A DNA stretch of 64,000 bases from Melastoma dodecandrum (taxonomy: Eukaryota; Streptophyta; Magnoliopsida; Myrtales; Melastomataceae): contig JARUPY010000290.1 of assembly GCA_029817715.1 (NCBI GenBank), positions 3,038,001 through 3,102,000 on the forward strand, in the 5' to 3' direction. A program made the translations under genes and the position numbers. Positions 23,086 through 35,729 of the stretch are shown here, in pieces (the first letter of the stretch is position 1; every line of letters begins with the position of its first letter). Under the pieces are notes generated by a model. That model saw only the letters and a program-made list of their open reading frames with translations. It searched no databases and was not told the DNA's origin.

Positions 23086-24328
23086 ATGGCGATGTCGGTT
23101 TTGGGAGTTTGGCTTTTGCTGATCGGCCTGTGTCTTCGCATAGCATCGATTCAGGTTTCTGGGATGGGTGAGTTTCCCTAGCTTGTACTGGGTTGGGTCT
23201 CAGAAATTTTATGTTTTCGCTTCTCTATGTTGCCCGATTCTTTGGTCGATTGGGTTTGCTTTAGTGTGAGGAAGTGAATATGTTTCTTATAAAGGTAGAA
23301 AATCCATGCGAAACGGAGCAGAACCTAACTAATCTGAATTTTTCACATGTTAGAGTAAGTGGAAGTGGCAGACGGCCATTGACTGTCAAGACCAATATAT
23401 TCCTGTGCATAAGAGTTATGATGGTCTTCATAAGATGAGAGATGATAGGGGGGAGGGGGGGGGGGGTGGGGGAGGGGCGGTCCTAAGCCCTCAGTCGTCG
23501 GCTGAGTTCTGTGGCATTCGGATAAGGTTACGTGGTTCATAAAACAATCAGAAGCTGGTGTTGGGTAAGCCAAGCCGCTCTTTATAATATGGGGATGAAA
23601 GACTTTCTCTAGTACAGAGTGTTGTTGAATAAATTAAGTATATTAGTAATGGTAGGATCACAACACTTTACTATTTGCCTGTCCCTTCCAAGAATCGACT
23701 TTTTGAGGCCCCATCATCACATCACATCACATCACCCCCCCACTCCCTCATCGTCATTTGTTTTTTTTTTTGGGGCCTACAATGACAATTGGAGTTTTGG
23801 TCATTTGATGGGTGGAATAATATCTTGATTAATCTGTTTGATTTGCGTTTTGGTAATTTTCTGTTGGTCTGCTTGGTGTGTATGTTTGGTATTGCTTGTC
23901 ATTTTTTCTTTCTTCTGAATGCAGGTGATGTTCCTCCTCCGCTGTGGGATAGTACCTCGCCTCATCCACCACTGTTTTCGCCTCCTCCACCACAACTGTC
24001 GCCTCCTCCATCACAACTGTCTCCTCCTCCACCTCAGTTGCCGGTTTCAGTACTCCCACCGCCGCCGCCTTCACTCACTCAGTTGCCCCCATTGCCGCCT
24101 TGGTCTTTTTCACCGCCATCATCCTCAAGGTCAAGTTTGATATGGATAATCAGTATTTTATTCATCTTTCTCGTTATAGCGGGAATTATTATATGGTGGG
24201 TGTGGAAAAAGAAAAAAGAAGCGGAAGAGCGCGCTACAGCGGAGAGAGCGGCAGCGGACCGGGCTGCAGCAGAACGGGCCACCACGAACAACGTTCAGCT
24301 GAACGTCAATATTAATAGGGATGCTTAG
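23086..24328 (+). CDS. Secreted/type I proline-rich membrane protein, two exons
   Basis: Exon 1 (ATG at 23086, ends 23167, donor GTGAG) and exon 2 (after GCAG, 23925-24328, stop TAG) give 161 residues with no interruption. Residues 1-24 form a signal peptide (MAMSVLGVWLLLIGLCLRIA). Residues about 28-85 are proline-rich with SPPPPQL-type repeats, extensin- or PERK-like. About 92-114 is a transmembrane helix (IWIISILFIFLVIAGIIIWW), followed by KKKKEAEERA and an alanine-rich segment with four A(A/T)xRA units, probably helical. No kinase domain follows. The family is not known to me. The gene sits inside the YODA insertion. A decayed relative lies at 63.6-64.0 kb, so the family is multicopy here. 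Confidence 0.75.
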
Positions 24329-24416
24329 GACTTGTTTATGCGATATTGTATAAAGGATGAACGTCAATATTAATAGGGATGCTTAGGACTTGTTTATGCG
24401 ATATTGTATAAAGGAA
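24302..24416 (+). repeat. 58-bp tandem duplication at a gene 3' end
   Basis: The 57-58 bp starting AACGTCAATATTAATAGGG (24302) is repeated immediately at 24360. The unit includes the last codons and stop of the proline-rich gene, so the stop of the second unit lies in the 3' UTR. The copies are essentially identical, indicating a recent slippage or unequal event. Confidence 0.9.
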
Positions 24417-27400
24417 TGATATATTATAATATATTATGAGAATATTTATAAATTTTAAATATATTTGTTTCTTTATATTGATATTGGGGTGATTGGATTG
24501 GTTCCGTTGAAAAAATAAGAAGGGATCCCAGTCCAGGGCAGTCCGACACCCCCTTGGGCTCACACTGCAAGAAGGGAAAACTGCTTGGCAGAGGCACATT
24601 TGGATATGTCTATGTCGGCTTTAATAGGTATTGTTATTTATACAAATTTCACTCTTTTTTTCATTGCAATCGCCATAGCTTAACCATAATGTTACCTGCT
24701 GATTGTAATTAATTGCATGGGCTATGTTCAGCTTCAAGGACTGCTAATGACTTATTGAAGTTGTCTAGATATGGACTGTTACTGAAACCATGACAAGTAT
24801 GCTTATTTTGATGTTTTGTGCATTGCAGTGAAAATGGTGAAATGTGTGCTATGAAGGAAGTGACATTATTTTCAGATGATGCCAAATCTAAGGAAAGTGC
24901 AAAGCAGTTAATTCAGGTAGTCGAATTTGATGTCAGTGATTTTCCATGTATATATAATCTTAATGTACCTTACATGTGATTTTCCTAACTCGTCGCAGGA
25001 AATCAATCTATTAAGTCAATTGCAGCACCCCAATATTGTACAGTATTATGGATCAGAAACTGTAAGCCCGTTGCAGCTTCAATCATGTCCACCTTTATGC
25101 GTATGCTTTATATAGAGTTTTCACCCTTGGATTCAACATCCGAAACCAATGAAATCTCGCATCACCGAAGCTTTTGAATGCACACAGATTGGAAATTTCA
25201 GAACCGCACTTTAACTGTTTCTTGTTTTTTTTCTTTCAACTTTAAGAGCTCATATGATTCCTTGTTTGATGACTGAGCAGGTAGACGACACACTATATAT
25301 CTATCTGGAGTATGTGTCAGGTGGCTCCATTCATAGGCTACTCCAAGAATATGGACAGTTAGGTGAACTGGCAATACGTAGTTATACTCAACAAATATTG
25401 TGTGGACTTGCTTATCTACATGCTAAAAACACAGTACACAGGTAAGTGACATTTACCCTTATTTGTATAAATATGTATGAACCAGGGAGATGAAGTTCCA
25501 TAACCTTTGGCGGATATTCTTGTTGCAGAGACATAAAAGGAGCTAACATATTGGTAGATCCAAATAGCCGAGTAAAGTTGGCTGATTTCGGGATGCAAAG
25601 CACGTGAGTGAAGTCATCTTCTGATTGCTACTAATTGTGTGGCTAATTGTTGCGAGTTTACCGGTTAATCCTAAATAGGAAATCAATATCTTCCTCTTCA
25701 TTATCAAAAGAGAACTGATCTTTGATTATTATGGAGACTATTTTGGCCAAAAAAGAGAAACAAATCATGGAGCAGGATGTAATATACTTCTGAAAGGATA
25801 TCCAGATTACAGGACATTCATGTCCACTTTCCTTCAAGGGAAGCCCTCATTGGATGGCCCCAGAGGTACTGTCAGAACTTCTTTTCTAGCTTGATTAAAC
25901 TAGACATTGATGGTTAGATGCATTTTCAGGAATCATTTGTTTGGCATATCCATTTCTTAACTAGGTTATAAAGAACGAGAGTGGTTGCAATTTTGCTGTT
26001 GACATATGGAGTCTTGGGTGTAGAGTCTTGGAAATGACCACGACCAAACCACCTTGGAAGGGGGTAAGTCGTTTTAACTGTACATCATTCCTGGAGAAGT
26101 TTTTGAGGTTGGTTTCCGGAATTAAGACTCCTGCTGGATTGACCTCGCTTGATACAGGTGGCAGCAATGTTCAAGATTGGCAATAGTAAGGAGCTTCCTG
26201 CTATTCCAGATCACCTCTCTGAAGAAGGAAAGGACTTTGTGAGGCGTGTTTGCAACGAAACCCTCAGAAGCGACCAACCGCCACACAATTGCTAGAGCAC
26301 CCATTTGTAAAGTTCATGGCATCAGCAGAAAAACCATTTTCTGGCCCTGACTCTGCAGATCTTACTCCAAGCAACAACAGAAGTCTTAGATCTGTGGTAG
26401 TTTCTTTGAGCCTCTAAACTAATTATTTTTTTTTTTTTTTTTTCATGCTTTCTTTCCTGCTATTTTTCTTTGATTATATTAGTGATACGTGTTACTTTCA
26501 AAGCAATTGGAGAGAAGGGTCTTTTGGTTTAAATTTACAGAGCAATTTCTCTATATATAGATCACCCATAAGCTGTAGTTTCACGGTTGCTTCTGGGGGA
26601 ATACTAACACTTACAGTATGCATGTTCGAAGGCAACTCAATGGTCCCGTTGATGACCTTTTCTTCAGTCTGGTTCTAGTCTGCGCCACGTGAATCTGATG
26701 TTATCATCATATATCAGGGCATGGGGCAACTGAGGAATCCTGCTGCCTTTGATGCAGAGAGGCTTGTGACTCAATCATCTAGATCACTGAAAGCTAGCCT
26801 CCATGCATTGTACTCCCCTCTCTCTCATGCAATTCCAGTTCGTTATGCGGGCAAGTTTTGATTAACAAATTGTCTCGTGGTCTGATTTGTTGTTGTATCC
26901 AGTGATATCCACATGGCTAGGAATATCTCGTGTCCCATCTCACTTTTTGGAAGTCCTCTGCGTAACTCAAGATTGCCGCCAAATTTCAATGGAAGAATGT
27001 CTCTTTCGCCGATTCCTAGTCCCCGCACACCTTCAGGCTCCTGTACACCATTAACTGGTGGAACTGGTGCCATCCCATTTCAGATCAATCGGCTTTTTGT
27101 CCTGAATGAGGGAGTTGGAAACCAATTTAAGCCATCTCCAAGCCTTTATATTGGTTCGTCGCCCTACGGTGATTCCAACCCAGAGACCTTCAGAGGGTTG
27201 CATGTGGCCTCCCATGTTTTTTCAGAAGTAATATCTTCTGATAATAATATCTTGGGAAAGCAGTTTGGAAGGCTTTCTCCCAGAGATATGCATGATGGGT
27301 CATCTGTGCTGGCTGACCGGGTGTCTGAGCAGCTTCTCTGGGATCATCTGAAGTCATACCCTTCCCTGGATCTAGGACCGTGCCCTGCATTGCCACGGAG

Positions 27401-27899
27401 ACTGAATGGATGATGCTTGCTTATCCCCATTATTGAAAACAAAGGCAGTACAATGAAAAGGTTAAAGAGGGTAGTAGTACATAGCATTGCTGAAGAAGAG
27501 ATTTCTTCGTGGGAGGCGATGCTGTTGCTCGAAAACGTGCCTCTTGGGGATGAAGTGGATGAAAGTTTAGCAAATTGATGCAACTTCCTCCCTGGGATCA
27601 TGAATCTCCAAACATATCGCTGCGTCCAAAACTCCCCCAAATGGTGGACCTTAGTGCTTCATGAAATGAGGAGACTGACTATCTTCCTATGTCAGTGACT
27701 GCATGGATATGCACCAACAAACATGAAGGGCTGCCATCTGATGATTGAATGGTGCTATTGCTAGCTCTGGGATGTACTTCTTGTGATCTCGCGAGACAGG
27801 TGACACTTGTGGTTGGGCTACTACAAGATTGAGCAAAAAAGATCCAATTCCACGTGGTAGTAGGTGATTAACCATTGGACAATGTTTTTTTTTGTTTCT

Positions 27900-28490
27900 G
27901 GCAAAAACAAAACTTATTTGAGTAGTGGCATAGTGATTGCATGTGATAAGTTTGAAAACGATCAATCCAGTGCTTTGAATTCAACATTATCTTGGGAGGG
28001 TAGTTGAAGTTCTCCTCAGTTACACAAGATGCTTTTCTTCCCTGATTATCAGTTCCTCAGGTAGGATCTTATATATAGTCTTGGTATGTTATTAACGAGC
28101 ATCCCTGACAAGAAAAATGCTAGGCTAGTGCAAGAAAATGGGGAAAGTCAGTAGTTCCATATGCAGTGATGTGCCTGCAAGTTCTGCAAATGGGCCTCCG
28201 CTCAAATCTATGACGAGTGGATCAACTCTGAGTCACCATTGTGCCAGCGCTCCCAGCAAAAATTAAGAGAAATTTTCTGCTACAAGATTATGTATAACGT
28301 ATTTCATTATTGAAGTGACGGAACAGTTGGTTGGATATTTATATACAGAGAAGTGTTATTATTACTCAGCTGGAATTATCAAATGCGTACAATTGTTTTA
28401 CCTAGCATAACATTTCTGCAGCATTAGTGAAGGCGGCACTTCTATTGTGATGAGTGATACAATTTCAATAATAATGATCTATTCTACTTT
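27900..28490. other. Spacer between YODA and eRF3 copies, shared with 0.5-1.1 kb
   Basis: Non-coding DNA matching 505-1093. It holds the 5' side of the truncated eRF3 gene. Similarity between the two copies continues straight through, showing the duplication includes spacer. A T-run of 8 is at 27886-27893. Confidence 0.6.
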
Positions 28491-28495
28491 TGTAG

Positions 28496-31400
28496 GTCCA
28501 AAAGAGGAAATTGAGGCAATCCCTCAACCAGAATATGTTGAGCCACAAGGTGGTAATAGAAGCCCCTGAAATTGAAAGAAAAAGAACTTCAATATGAGTT
28601 CCTGGATGCAGGATCATCTGGCGTGCTCAGAATGTTTTTGTGCCTATGCAGGGAAAGAAAAGGAAGTACCTGCTCCAGTAGAAGACGATACAGCAGAGGA
28701 GGTGGTAGAAGATGGTAAACGTCATTAAATGTCGTGTTTATTGGCCACGTTGGTAAGTCAATTTTTCTTTTCAAAGATTGTGTGATTATACGTGGTATTA
28801 TGTTGATGCTATTAGTTCTTTCTCACAGATGCTGGAAAATCAACCATTGGAGGTCAGATACTCTTCCTGAGTGGTCAAGTTGATGACCGTACAATCCAAA
28901 AATATGAAAAGGAAGCTAAAGATAAGAGCAGGGAAAGCTGGTGAGCTTCTTGTGGTAGTTTGCATGCAATATTTAATAATTTATGTTTTACCAAGATCAC
29001 ATGAACCTCTATCTCTTTGATTTGTTTTGCTTGGTTGATACATAATTTGTTTGCTCAGTTAATTGCTATAATCGCCTTGGCACAGGTACATGGCATATAT
29101 CATGGACACCAATGAGGAGGAGAGGGTTAAGGTATGATTCTTGTGTGCTGTGGGATGAAGTGATTTTTTCATGGGGATTTAAGTAAGCTTGTTGACTGGG
29201 TATGTTTGCCTCTTGGACATAGGGTCTTTCTAATTTTTTTAATTTTAATTTTACATGCCAATGCAGGGGATTACAGTGGAGGTCGGGAGAGCACATTTTG
29301 AAACAGAGACTACTAGATTCACCATTCTAGATGCACCAGTAAGTAATACACTGACTTCCTTGAGAATGATATAAAAAGCATGCCTTGCAGTTTTGAGTCT
29401 ATATATACGCCCGTATCTGGATGTTTGCTTTATTCTATTTAAAGTATGAAGTCTCCTTCTGTGGATAACAGTCGTATAATAATACTTGGTGTCTGATCTG
29501 CATTTGCTCCGTTAATGATCGTGATTATGTTTTCCTTGAATTGCCCCCTCTTGTCTTTGCTCATCAATGCTTCTTCCTTTTCTAGGGTCACAAGAGTTAT
29601 GTACCAAACATGATTAGTGGGGCTTCTCAAGCAGACATTGGGGTTCTTGTAAGTTCAATTTTCTTCCTTCACATTTATCTATGCCGTGCCTTTATTAACA
29701 TGATTTCACAGGTTATCTCAGCTAGGAAGGGTGAATTTGAAACAGGATATGAGAAAGGTGGCCAAACCAGGGAGCATGTCCAGCTAGCTAAAACCTTGGG
29801 TGTGTCTAAATGGATCATCCCACTGTCAATTGGAGTAAAGAGAGGTATATTCCTCTCTCATTGTGATCCTATGTTTCTCAATCTCTATTTACAAAGTGAT
29901 AGATTCTGAATTATTCTTTATTATTTTGTGCACTCTTCCAGGTATGACAAAATAGAATCCAAGATGATACCTTTCCTTAGAGCGTCAGGTTACAACGTTA
30001 AGAAAGGCAAGTTGAATCTTATTTATCTATTCTAGGATGCTCATAACTTGATTATTGCATTGTCTCATCTGTTTTAATCAATTTAACATGGAATTCTTTG
30101 GCTGCTCAGTTTTATGTATTTCTACTTACTGAAATCGCAGCACTTGAATGTTTGAACATGTATAATCTACCTGTTATTTCTGGGGATGGCTGATGATCCC
30201 GTCAGAAAAATGCAACACTTAACTAGCTGGGCATGATATTTTGAGTTGGCCTGTGTCTTTCATGTTTTCTTGCTGATGCAAGTTAAAGTTAATAGTTCGT
30301 CAAGAAAATTGGTTCTCCCATTAGGCAACAGCCGCATTATTTAAAGCTTTGAATGAAAATTCACATATAAAACTTGGGACCAGTCTGACACTAGATTAAT
30401 CTGCACTTGAACTCGTATTTCTCGGCTTATTTTTTCAAAGCTATAAGTGAAAGTTCTTGTGAATGCAATCATTAATAAGCATGGCTAAAGGGTAATGTGG
30501 TCTTTGCGGCTAATGTTCCTGGCAGCCAGTGTCGAATTTAAGTTGTGATAATTTAGGATGAGGAAAACTTTTATTGCACGAGGTACAGCCGAACATAAAC
30601 ATCTGATAAGACATGGATAATTGATTGCAAATATCCAGTTTCTTCCAATATCGGGTCTGTTGGGATATAACATGAAAACAAGACTGGATAAAAGTGTATG
30701 TCCATGGTGGAGTGGTCCCTGTGTTTTTGAAGCTCTTGACACAATCGAGGTTCCTCCACGTGATCCCAAAGGTCCTTTCAGGTTTGAAATTCTAAACTTG
30801 TCAATATGCCTTTGTGTTGATGCTTTCTATATGAAAGCTATCTTCCTTTTCTCTCTCTTTTATTTGACTGATATATTTGAATGTGGTATATGTAGGATGC
30901 CTATTATTGACAAATTCAAGGATATGGGAACTGTAGTTATGGGTAAAGTGGAATCCGGCAGTATTCGGGAGGGTGAATCCTTAGTTGTCATGCCTAATAA
31001 GGTAGATTCTTCAGAAGTTAAATTTTATTTTTACTGAAATATGTCCATCTATGAATATGCCGTTTTTTCCCTTCCTTCTGCAGGCTCAAGTGAAAGTGCT
31101 TGCCATATACTGTGATGAGAACAAAGTTAAACGTGCTGGACCTGGTGAAAATCTACGAGTTAGAGTTTCTGGAATTGAGGAAGAGGATATTTTATCAGGA
31201 TTCGTTTTGTCAAGCTTAGATAATAACTCTTATAAGATTCTTCTTCTATGCTCAAGTATCATCATTTAGGAACTACTTTTTAACATTTGTGGTCTGCCAC
31301 TTTTAACATCATTCTATTTCTGCGCAGCCAAGCCAATCGCTGCCGTCACTGAGTTTGTTGCTCAACTCCAAATCCTAGAATTGCTTGACAATGTGTGTGG

Positions 31401-32115
31401 TTCTGCCTATTGACTTGTTTGTGTTATCCTATTGAATTTATGGAGTGATTCCGATATCCCAGTATGACTTGCTGATCTTCCCATTGTCATTTTAGGCAAT
31501 CTTCACAGCTGGATATAAAGCAGTTCTGCACATTCACTCTGTTGTAGAAGAGTGTGAAATCGTGGAGCTGTTACAACAAATCGATCCTAAAACAAAGAAA
31601 CCCATGAAAAAGAAGGTTCTTTTTGTGAAGAATGGTGCAGTGATTGTGTGCAGAATCCAGGTTATTTATTTTTCCTACCTCTTCTGCTAGTTACCATATG
31701 TTCTAGATTGCGATGCAGCTTTACTCTCTTTGAAGTGGAGAAATGGGGCATAGTTGTTATCATCTGGAAGTTGGTCATTTATCCGATCACCGTCGTGAAG
31801 CTTTCAAGACTTGCTTGAAAGAGATGATTGCTCCTGTGCTTTCATCATTTCAATTATTTCAAAAGAGGTTGTAATTATGCTTCTTGCATTGCAGGTAAAT
31901 AACATGATTTGTGTAGAGAAGTTCTCTGATTTTGCACAGCTTGGAAGGTTTACCCTTCGTACTGAAGGTAAAAGATTAGCTTACCTTTCGTTGTGTTCGG
32001 TTCTGCTTTTGACCTGTGTAGTCAACATGGATTCAAAATTTCTGGGTGCACTTGTGCAGGGAAGACGGTTGCTGTTGGAAAAGTCACTGACCTACCTGGA
32101 AGTGCTAGGCCTTGA
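28496..32115 (+). pseudogene. eRF3 (GSPT/SUP35-type) translation termination GTPase, disabled copy
   Basis: Known role: eRF3 GTPase binds eRF1 and drives peptide release. Exons seen in order: an acidic N-terminal piece ending FIGHV, DAGKSTIGGQILFLSGQVDD (P-loop), RESWYMAYIMDTNEEERVKG, FTILDAPGHKSYVPNMISGA (DxxG), ARKGEFETGYEKGGQTREHV, YDKIESKMIPFLRASGYNVK, FLPISGL, PIIDKFKDMGTVVMGKVESG, AQVKVLAIYCDENKVKRAGP, VAQLQILELLDN, AGYKAVLHIHSVVEECEIVE, FSDFAQLGRFTLRTEG, and GKTVAVGKVTDLPGSARP with stop at 32115. Lesions: one T is lost in RHLNV (about 28726), giving an immediate TAA. A deletion between VSK and the D of NKMDD (about 29808) removes the G4 nucleotide-specificity motif and shifts frame. 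The donor after VLSS (about 31216) reads TTAG in place of a GT. The N-terminal region is truncated. It cannot encode a working GTPase. Confidence 0.9.
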
Positions 32116-33261
32116 GTACAATTTTGGGATTTTCGGTACAGTAACCTCAGTTTTCAGAGGTGTGTTTTTGAGCCGGGATGTGTGCTTGGAAGTAAAATCA
32201 CCTTATCAAATTTGGCGGGAGAATTGGAGCTGAATGAGGAGTATTCTCGTGTTTCTTGCAGGAGGGCAGTCCTGCCGCAAAGTTTTACTTACTACACCGA
32301 TCCAACGAGCCTTCATAAATCATCATTAGCAGTGATCTTCTGTAATTTTGGCGAAAGGTGCCAGAGTTTGATTTTAGGACCACCCTGACGCTGCTGGTTT
32401 GCATTTTGAGTGCCTCTCCTTTTTTTTTTCCTTCTTTCCTAAATATGGCATTAAATGGACACTTTTCTTATGGTTACGATATGTCAGTGAAGAGGAGTTT
32501 GGATCAATTTGACCCGTTCCTCTGGAGTTTGTAAAATGCCTTTTTTGAGACTTGTTGTGGATCATTCAGGAACTGCAATTTTTAGTGGTTTCTTTTGTTG
32601 TCTAAAATGGACATGTCTTAACCAAAATTAATTAGGATCAAGAGGTGTCCTAACTCCTCGAATTATTAAAATTAGTCAAAAGAATTTTGAGTTTAATCTC
32701 ACCATCAGAATCACATATTCATATCCAGCTGGCCCATACTAAGACATTACCCGAAGCCCTTATTATCAGGTTAAGCTGAGGGATTTACATTGGAAGAACC
32801 CAAAGCCCATACCATTCAAAAAATGGTATTACAAATAGATGGCGAAAACCAAAGTCAAATCCCATTAAAAATTTTAACTTGCTTCGTTTCCTTTTGCAAA
32901 AATGCTTCCTCTTGCATCCCAAAAATTTATTACTGGAAAATTCTTGCAAAAATAAACAAGGCAAAAAAGAAAGGGGAAAAAAGAGTAAGAAAAGGACTTC
33001 CCCCAAATCAAGTCGCTGTAAGGTGCCAACAAGAAGAAGCAAACAAGGGACACGGAACTCTACTTAAAACATGCTTCCAGCCTAAGCCCTCACCTTTTCG
33101 AAAATAGTTGGGACAAAGAAGACCTCTCAGGTATAAAACCTGGAACCTCTGCTTAATTATATTCTAACGACTGACCAACTGGGCAATAACAATCATCGGA
33201 CTGTGCAATACCTGTTTGACATCGGCATATTATAGCATCCTTCGTCATCATGTTATTACTG
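32116..33261. other. Intergenic between eRF3 and NST1-like genes
   Basis: Contains eRF3 3' UTR at left and the 3' flank of the minus-strand gene at right. AT-rich in the middle with a run of T near 32420. No gene recognised. Confidence 0.4.
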
Positions 33262-35720
33262 CTACCTCTGCTTTGGGATATACTTTTTCTTAAGGCTCTT
33301 GTCTGGCTTCGTCTTGTCCACTTTAATAAGATCACTGGCGTTCACATTTAGGTTTCGCGGGGCATTGGACTCGCAGGTGTCTGAACGGCCTTCATTAGCT
33401 GATCTATCAGTACCAGGGGATCCAGGAGGTACTGATTCAGGAAGCAAGACCAACTCCACATGTTCTGCTGCAATCGCTTCTTTCCATCCTACAAGATTGA
33501 GTTTTTTTGGAAGGGGGGGGGGGGTGGGGGTTAGAAAACATTGATGCAATTGAGGCAGATCATATCTAATTAAAGAGGAGAAAATGCCAGATCAATCTCA
33601 TGAAAGGATGTCAACTTACTCTGAGTGAGGAATGCCTTTGCGGCGTGGCTAGAAAATTCCGAGTTTTCAGAATTTCAGATTCTGTGTATCCTGAAGTGGG
33701 TTCAATGGCATCTCCGCAGGAGCTCGTAGGAGGTAATCTAATATGGTCCTCGTTAGACAGCCCTTGCCACTCACCATTCTCTGATGGTGACGCTACATGG
33801 GAAACACTGTCGCTGGCAGGATCGGGATCGGTATCCTTGACTCCATTGCGGCTCACTGGTCTCCATAGCTTGCCTCTGGAACGGTTGCTTTGGGCAGTAG
33901 AGGGCCTGCTTGCTTTCGCAGAACCATCATCCCTTAGAACTTGCAGTTCTGGAAGGTTGTTATTTCAGGGTGTAGCGGTAGTATTGATGGGCAGAGCATT
34001 ACCACAACCACCAAGTGCTACTGCAATTGAGCCAATCAGAACTTCACGCTTCTTACCCTGATCTGCTTCGGGGAAAGCCTCATGAACTCTGGAATTTAAA
34101 TCCTCACTTTCTTTGTCAGGTTTGCTTTTCCTACTCCATACTTTCTTGCTATTGATATTGCTGTTTTTGGAATCCTGGTTTCCATGCCTATGCTTGAACT
34201 CAGGCTTGGAAGAGGAATTCCTATAAACTTCATTCAAAACACCAGGCAAACCTCGAAATCTTCGCTGTACAGTCCAGCTGGCAGCATGTGTGTGTTGATG
34301 GCTATCACCAGGTGGTCTCAGGAGCCGAGCATTCTTAAAACTGCCAGAATTGGTATAGCCATTCTCAAGCTCAGGCAGTACTTCAAAATCAACATCTTCT
34401 TCATTATCAGGAAGTAGATATGTGTGAAGCCCAACGGTGGCCAGAGCCAGAGAAGAATCTTGACTTTCTTTCACTTAATTGTCCTGGTGTGCAGATGTTT
34501 CCGTTGGAGGCTCGGCCTCCATCATATCGTAACTGTCATTAACATCAAGTATCTCCCCACTTTTATTTCCCTTGGCCTTTTGTTCTTTCTGCCGAAGCCG
34601 TCTTAGCCTCTTCTTTTCCAATAACTCAGCTTGCCTGTCCCCACTCAATACAAAGAGCTGGAAATTAGAGCCTTTGTTGAGATATAAAGACAGCACCACT
34701 GTGCAACACTTTATCATCAATTATGTGCATGATCTATTAAATTATAGTAAGAGCTTATAATCATAATAACGTATGCTTCAATAATGCCCTAAATCTAAAA
34801 ACAGTGATGGGCCTGGTATTGAAGTGTTTAAGACAATGCAATTAATGGTACTTTCTGTTACTTTGCTATTTGGTTTCTATGGTTTATAAGGAATAGCTAA
34901 AGTCGTCACCATGAGAATAAAAGCAACAGGTTGATGGAAAATAAACTAGTGATAATTTCCCTATTCCAAATGCTGTCAGGTCAAAATATACACGAATCGC
35001 GGAAGTAGGACAGCGCTCAGATTAACTTTTACAGAAAATTTTCCAAAAATCAATCATGTAAGAAACAGGTGGCTATGGTGTCAGCATTGGCATGATAACA
35101 TTACCTTCTCTGTGCGGCTTCCTCTTCTTCCACAAGCAACTTCTGGCACCTCAATGCTTCGGCATCTTTGTCAGCCATCCAAGCATTAACCCTAGACAAT
35201 TGGCAACAGTTCAACAATTTTCCTCAATCGCAATGACTTGTTAGATGTAAAGCAAAAGCGCCAATATGAAGAAGATAAACAAAGGGCCGAATAAAGTATA
35301 ACAGATAGAATAGCAATTTTTGTTCCAAAAGGAAGCTTGTGAATGCAACCAAGTTTTTTGTTTCCAGACCAACCTTCCCAGCATCCTTATCAAAAATGTT
35401 CTTTTGCATCATCAAGGTTGGGCCACTCAAGAATGTATTTTCACTCGCATCGTCAAGGATACCGAAGAGCTCCTGTGATGAGAGAGGAAACCTGGATGGA
35501 CTGGCTTGAACAATGTCCTACGAGGAAGATATGTATCATTGTTTGACTCACCACTTAAACTGAGAGGCAGAAAAACGACACCCAAAATGGAATTCACAAG
35601 AAGAATCACCAGAAGTGCTGAACCAGCTCTAATGCAAACTTGTGGCACTACAGGAAATCCGGGCTTTCTTATGAGCGATGCTAGAGACTTAATAACTGCA
35701 GCCCTTGGAACATCCTAATC
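33262..35720 (-). pseudogene. Plant coiled-coil protein (NST1/caldesmon-like annotation), interrupted
   Basis: Minus-strand exons encode, in order: VPRAAVIKSLASLIRKPGFP (about 35720-35530), ELFGILDDASENTFLSGPTL, WMADKDAEALRCQKLLVEEE, RQAELLEKKRLRRLRQKEQK (basic coiled coil), a long Ser-rich region with VWSRKSKPDKE and REVLIGSIAVALG, KLWRPVSRNGVKD, SSHAAKAFLTQ, then GWKEAIAAEHVELVLLPES and SLKKKYIPKQR with the stop at 33262. This order matches a plant-specific family usually annotated as stress response protein NST1-like; its biochemical role is unknown. Lesions: in-frame TAA at 34477-34475 (HQDN-stop-VKESQ) and in-frame TGA at 33967-33965 (TATP-stop-NNNLPEL), the frame being otherwise continuous. 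The upstream part of the gene is absent; pararetroviral DNA lies 0.5 kb away. Confidence 0.65.
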
Positions 35721-35729
35721 ATCAAATAA

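Larger units (their letters stand above)
22939..24529. mobile_element. 1.6-kb insertion carrying a gene, inside a YODA exon
   Basis: Compared with the uninterrupted exon at 90-230, this copy is split after CTTCACTG (22938) and resumes at AGTCCAGGG (24530), with six exon bases (CCACGT) missing. The insert contains the complete two-exon proline-rich membrane protein gene with its 5' and 3' flanks. No target-site duplication and no terminal inverted repeats are visible, which favours repair-type insertion of a genomic fragment over cut-and-paste transposition. Confidence 0.75.
22878..27413 (+). pseudogene. YDA: YODA-type MAPKKK (copy 2), interrupted and frameshifted
   Basis: Exons cover the linker (22878-22938, resuming at 24530), the kinase glycine loop GRGTFGYVYVG, MCAMKEVTLFSDDAKSKES (24828-24914), INLLSQLQHPNIVQYYGSET, YIYLEYVSGGSIHRLLQEYG, HRDIKGANILVDP (catalytic loop), GHSCPLSFKGSPHWMAPE (activation segment) and DIWSLGC. 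The YODA-specific tail ends at 27413 (ARNISCPISLFGSPLRNS, GSCTPLTGGTGAIPFQ). Splice sites are mostly canonical. Lesions: a 1.6-kb insertion splits the linker exon. One base is lost in FGMAKH (about 25594), giving an early stop. One base is lost in FVRRCLQRN (about 26246). Four residues (SQYE) are missing before GVAAMF. The N-terminal several hundred residues are absent: similarity starts at 22878, directly after the GID8 5' flank. Known family role: MAPKKK acting above MKK4/5-MPK3/6. This copy is non-functional. Confidence 0.9.

Noticed and set aside
33499..33530. G-run near 33510 as a G-quadruplex regulatory site
   Set aside because: A homopolymer run in an intron of a broken gene; length is unreliable and there is no spaced G-tract pattern.
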